A stretch of DNA of 64,000 nt, from NCBI GenBank assembly GCA_016787665.1, contig JAEUUC010000011.1, positions 310,001-374,000 on the forward strand. The letters run 5' to 3'. The notes under the pieces are model-generated. The model was not told the DNA's origin. It did no database searches and saw only the letters and a list, made by a program, of their open reading frames with translations. Positions 63,812 to 64,000 of this stretch are shown piece by piece. Origin of the DNA: Cyclobacteriaceae bacterium. GTDB taxonomy: Bacteria; Bacteroidota; Bacteroidia; Cytophagales; Cyclobacteriaceae. A program made the position numbers and the translations under genes. Each line of letters begins with the position of its first letter. Position 1 is the stretch's first letter.

Positions 63812-64000
63812 AACGGGGTGACGCAAAAGAATCGGATTGCCAAACGCTTTCAAACAATAAATAACCGATCACCACACCATACTCCAAAAAAATAAGCACA
63901 GGTTGTTCAACATAGCCTGCTGTGGAATAGCCCGTGTAGGTTAGAAAAATAACGGCTGACCACACCACGGGATACCGCAAGACGGTAAGTGTGCACAACG
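63804..64000 (-). CDS. C-terminal end of a membrane protein (cut by right edge)
   Basis: The frame is open from the window edge to TAA 63804-63806: about 65 residues with two hydrophobic stretches (VVWSAVIFLTYTGYS; PVLIFLEYGVVIGYLLF). It overlaps the glycosyltransferase start by 8 bp in the ATGTATAA arrangement common for coupled genes. Too little is present to name it. Confidence 0.55.
   Translation of the reverse strand, partial: LCTLTVLRYPVVWSAVIFLTYTGYSTAGYVEQPVLIFLEYGVVIGYLLFESVWQSDSFASPRYV

Overview
The window looks like a chromosomal segment of a Bacteroidota bacterium, probably in the Cytophagales/Chryseolinea-like group. The evidence is a SusC-type TonB receptor, a type-B gliding/T9SS C-terminal sorting domain, a eukaryote-type (GT3) glycogen synthase, TAnnTTTG-type -7 promoter boxes instead of clear Shine-Dalgarno sites, and moderately high GC. 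The lineage is an inference; no rRNA is present.

Layout. 1-7.6 kb is mostly on the minus strand: the N-terminus of a SusC-like receptor cut by the window edge, a YkvI-like transporter, a cobalamin adenosyltransferase, a LolD/MacB-type ABC ATPase, an AT-rich orphan lipoprotein (+) beside a GC-rich hairpin element, then a compact operon of rnhB, a DUF3667 protein, a TANGO2-like NRDE protein and an alpha/beta hydrolase. 7.7-18 kb is mostly plus strand: NUDIX hydrolase, MATE transporter, a ParE-type toxin-antitoxin pair, acyl-CoA thioesterase, M24 peptidase, PlsC, GatC, a 984-residue membrane-TPR protein, GcvT and ComB. 18-31 kb holds a MazG-like protein, a DdpX-type dipeptidase, a penicillin acylase relative, an exported TPR-CHAT protein, a sugar-isomerase-like protein, an RsmB-type methyltransferase, a SUMF1-fold protein, a Gfo/Idh/MocA oxidoreductase, a beta-propeller-like lipoprotein and tRNA-Lys. 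31-37.7 kb holds a large T9SS type-B surface protein, RlmD, an aminotransferase and a zinc-ribbon membrane protein.

37.7-48.2 kb is a complete branched-chain amino acid locus, ilvE-ilvD-ilvB-ilvN-ilvC-leuC-leuD-leuB-leuA. In front of ilvE I find an unannotated 32-codon leader reading frame that ends in a Val/Leu/Ile run and is followed 28 nt later by a strong intrinsic-terminator hairpin: the architecture of a transcription attenuator. A second terminator-like hairpin sits between ilvC and leuC. The two hairpins are each followed, 15-17 nt later, by a nearly identical sequence block directly ahead of the start codon. This is the most interesting regulatory signal in the window.

48.2-64 kb holds a divergent alkA/ada-like DNA alkylation repair pair, glycogen synthase, clpB, a VOC protein, two envelope-type proteins (carboxypeptidase-regulatory-like and DUF748), a K+ channel with RCK domain, a cytochrome c/SCO/MOSC overlapping operon, a Crp/Fnr regulator, an outer-membrane barrel candidate, a TIGR04282-type glycosyltransferase and the C-terminus of a membrane protein at the right edge.

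No CRISPR array, insertion sequence, prophage or rRNA was seen. Most of the window is housekeeping; the novelty is in leader regions, small operators and unusual domain architectures.
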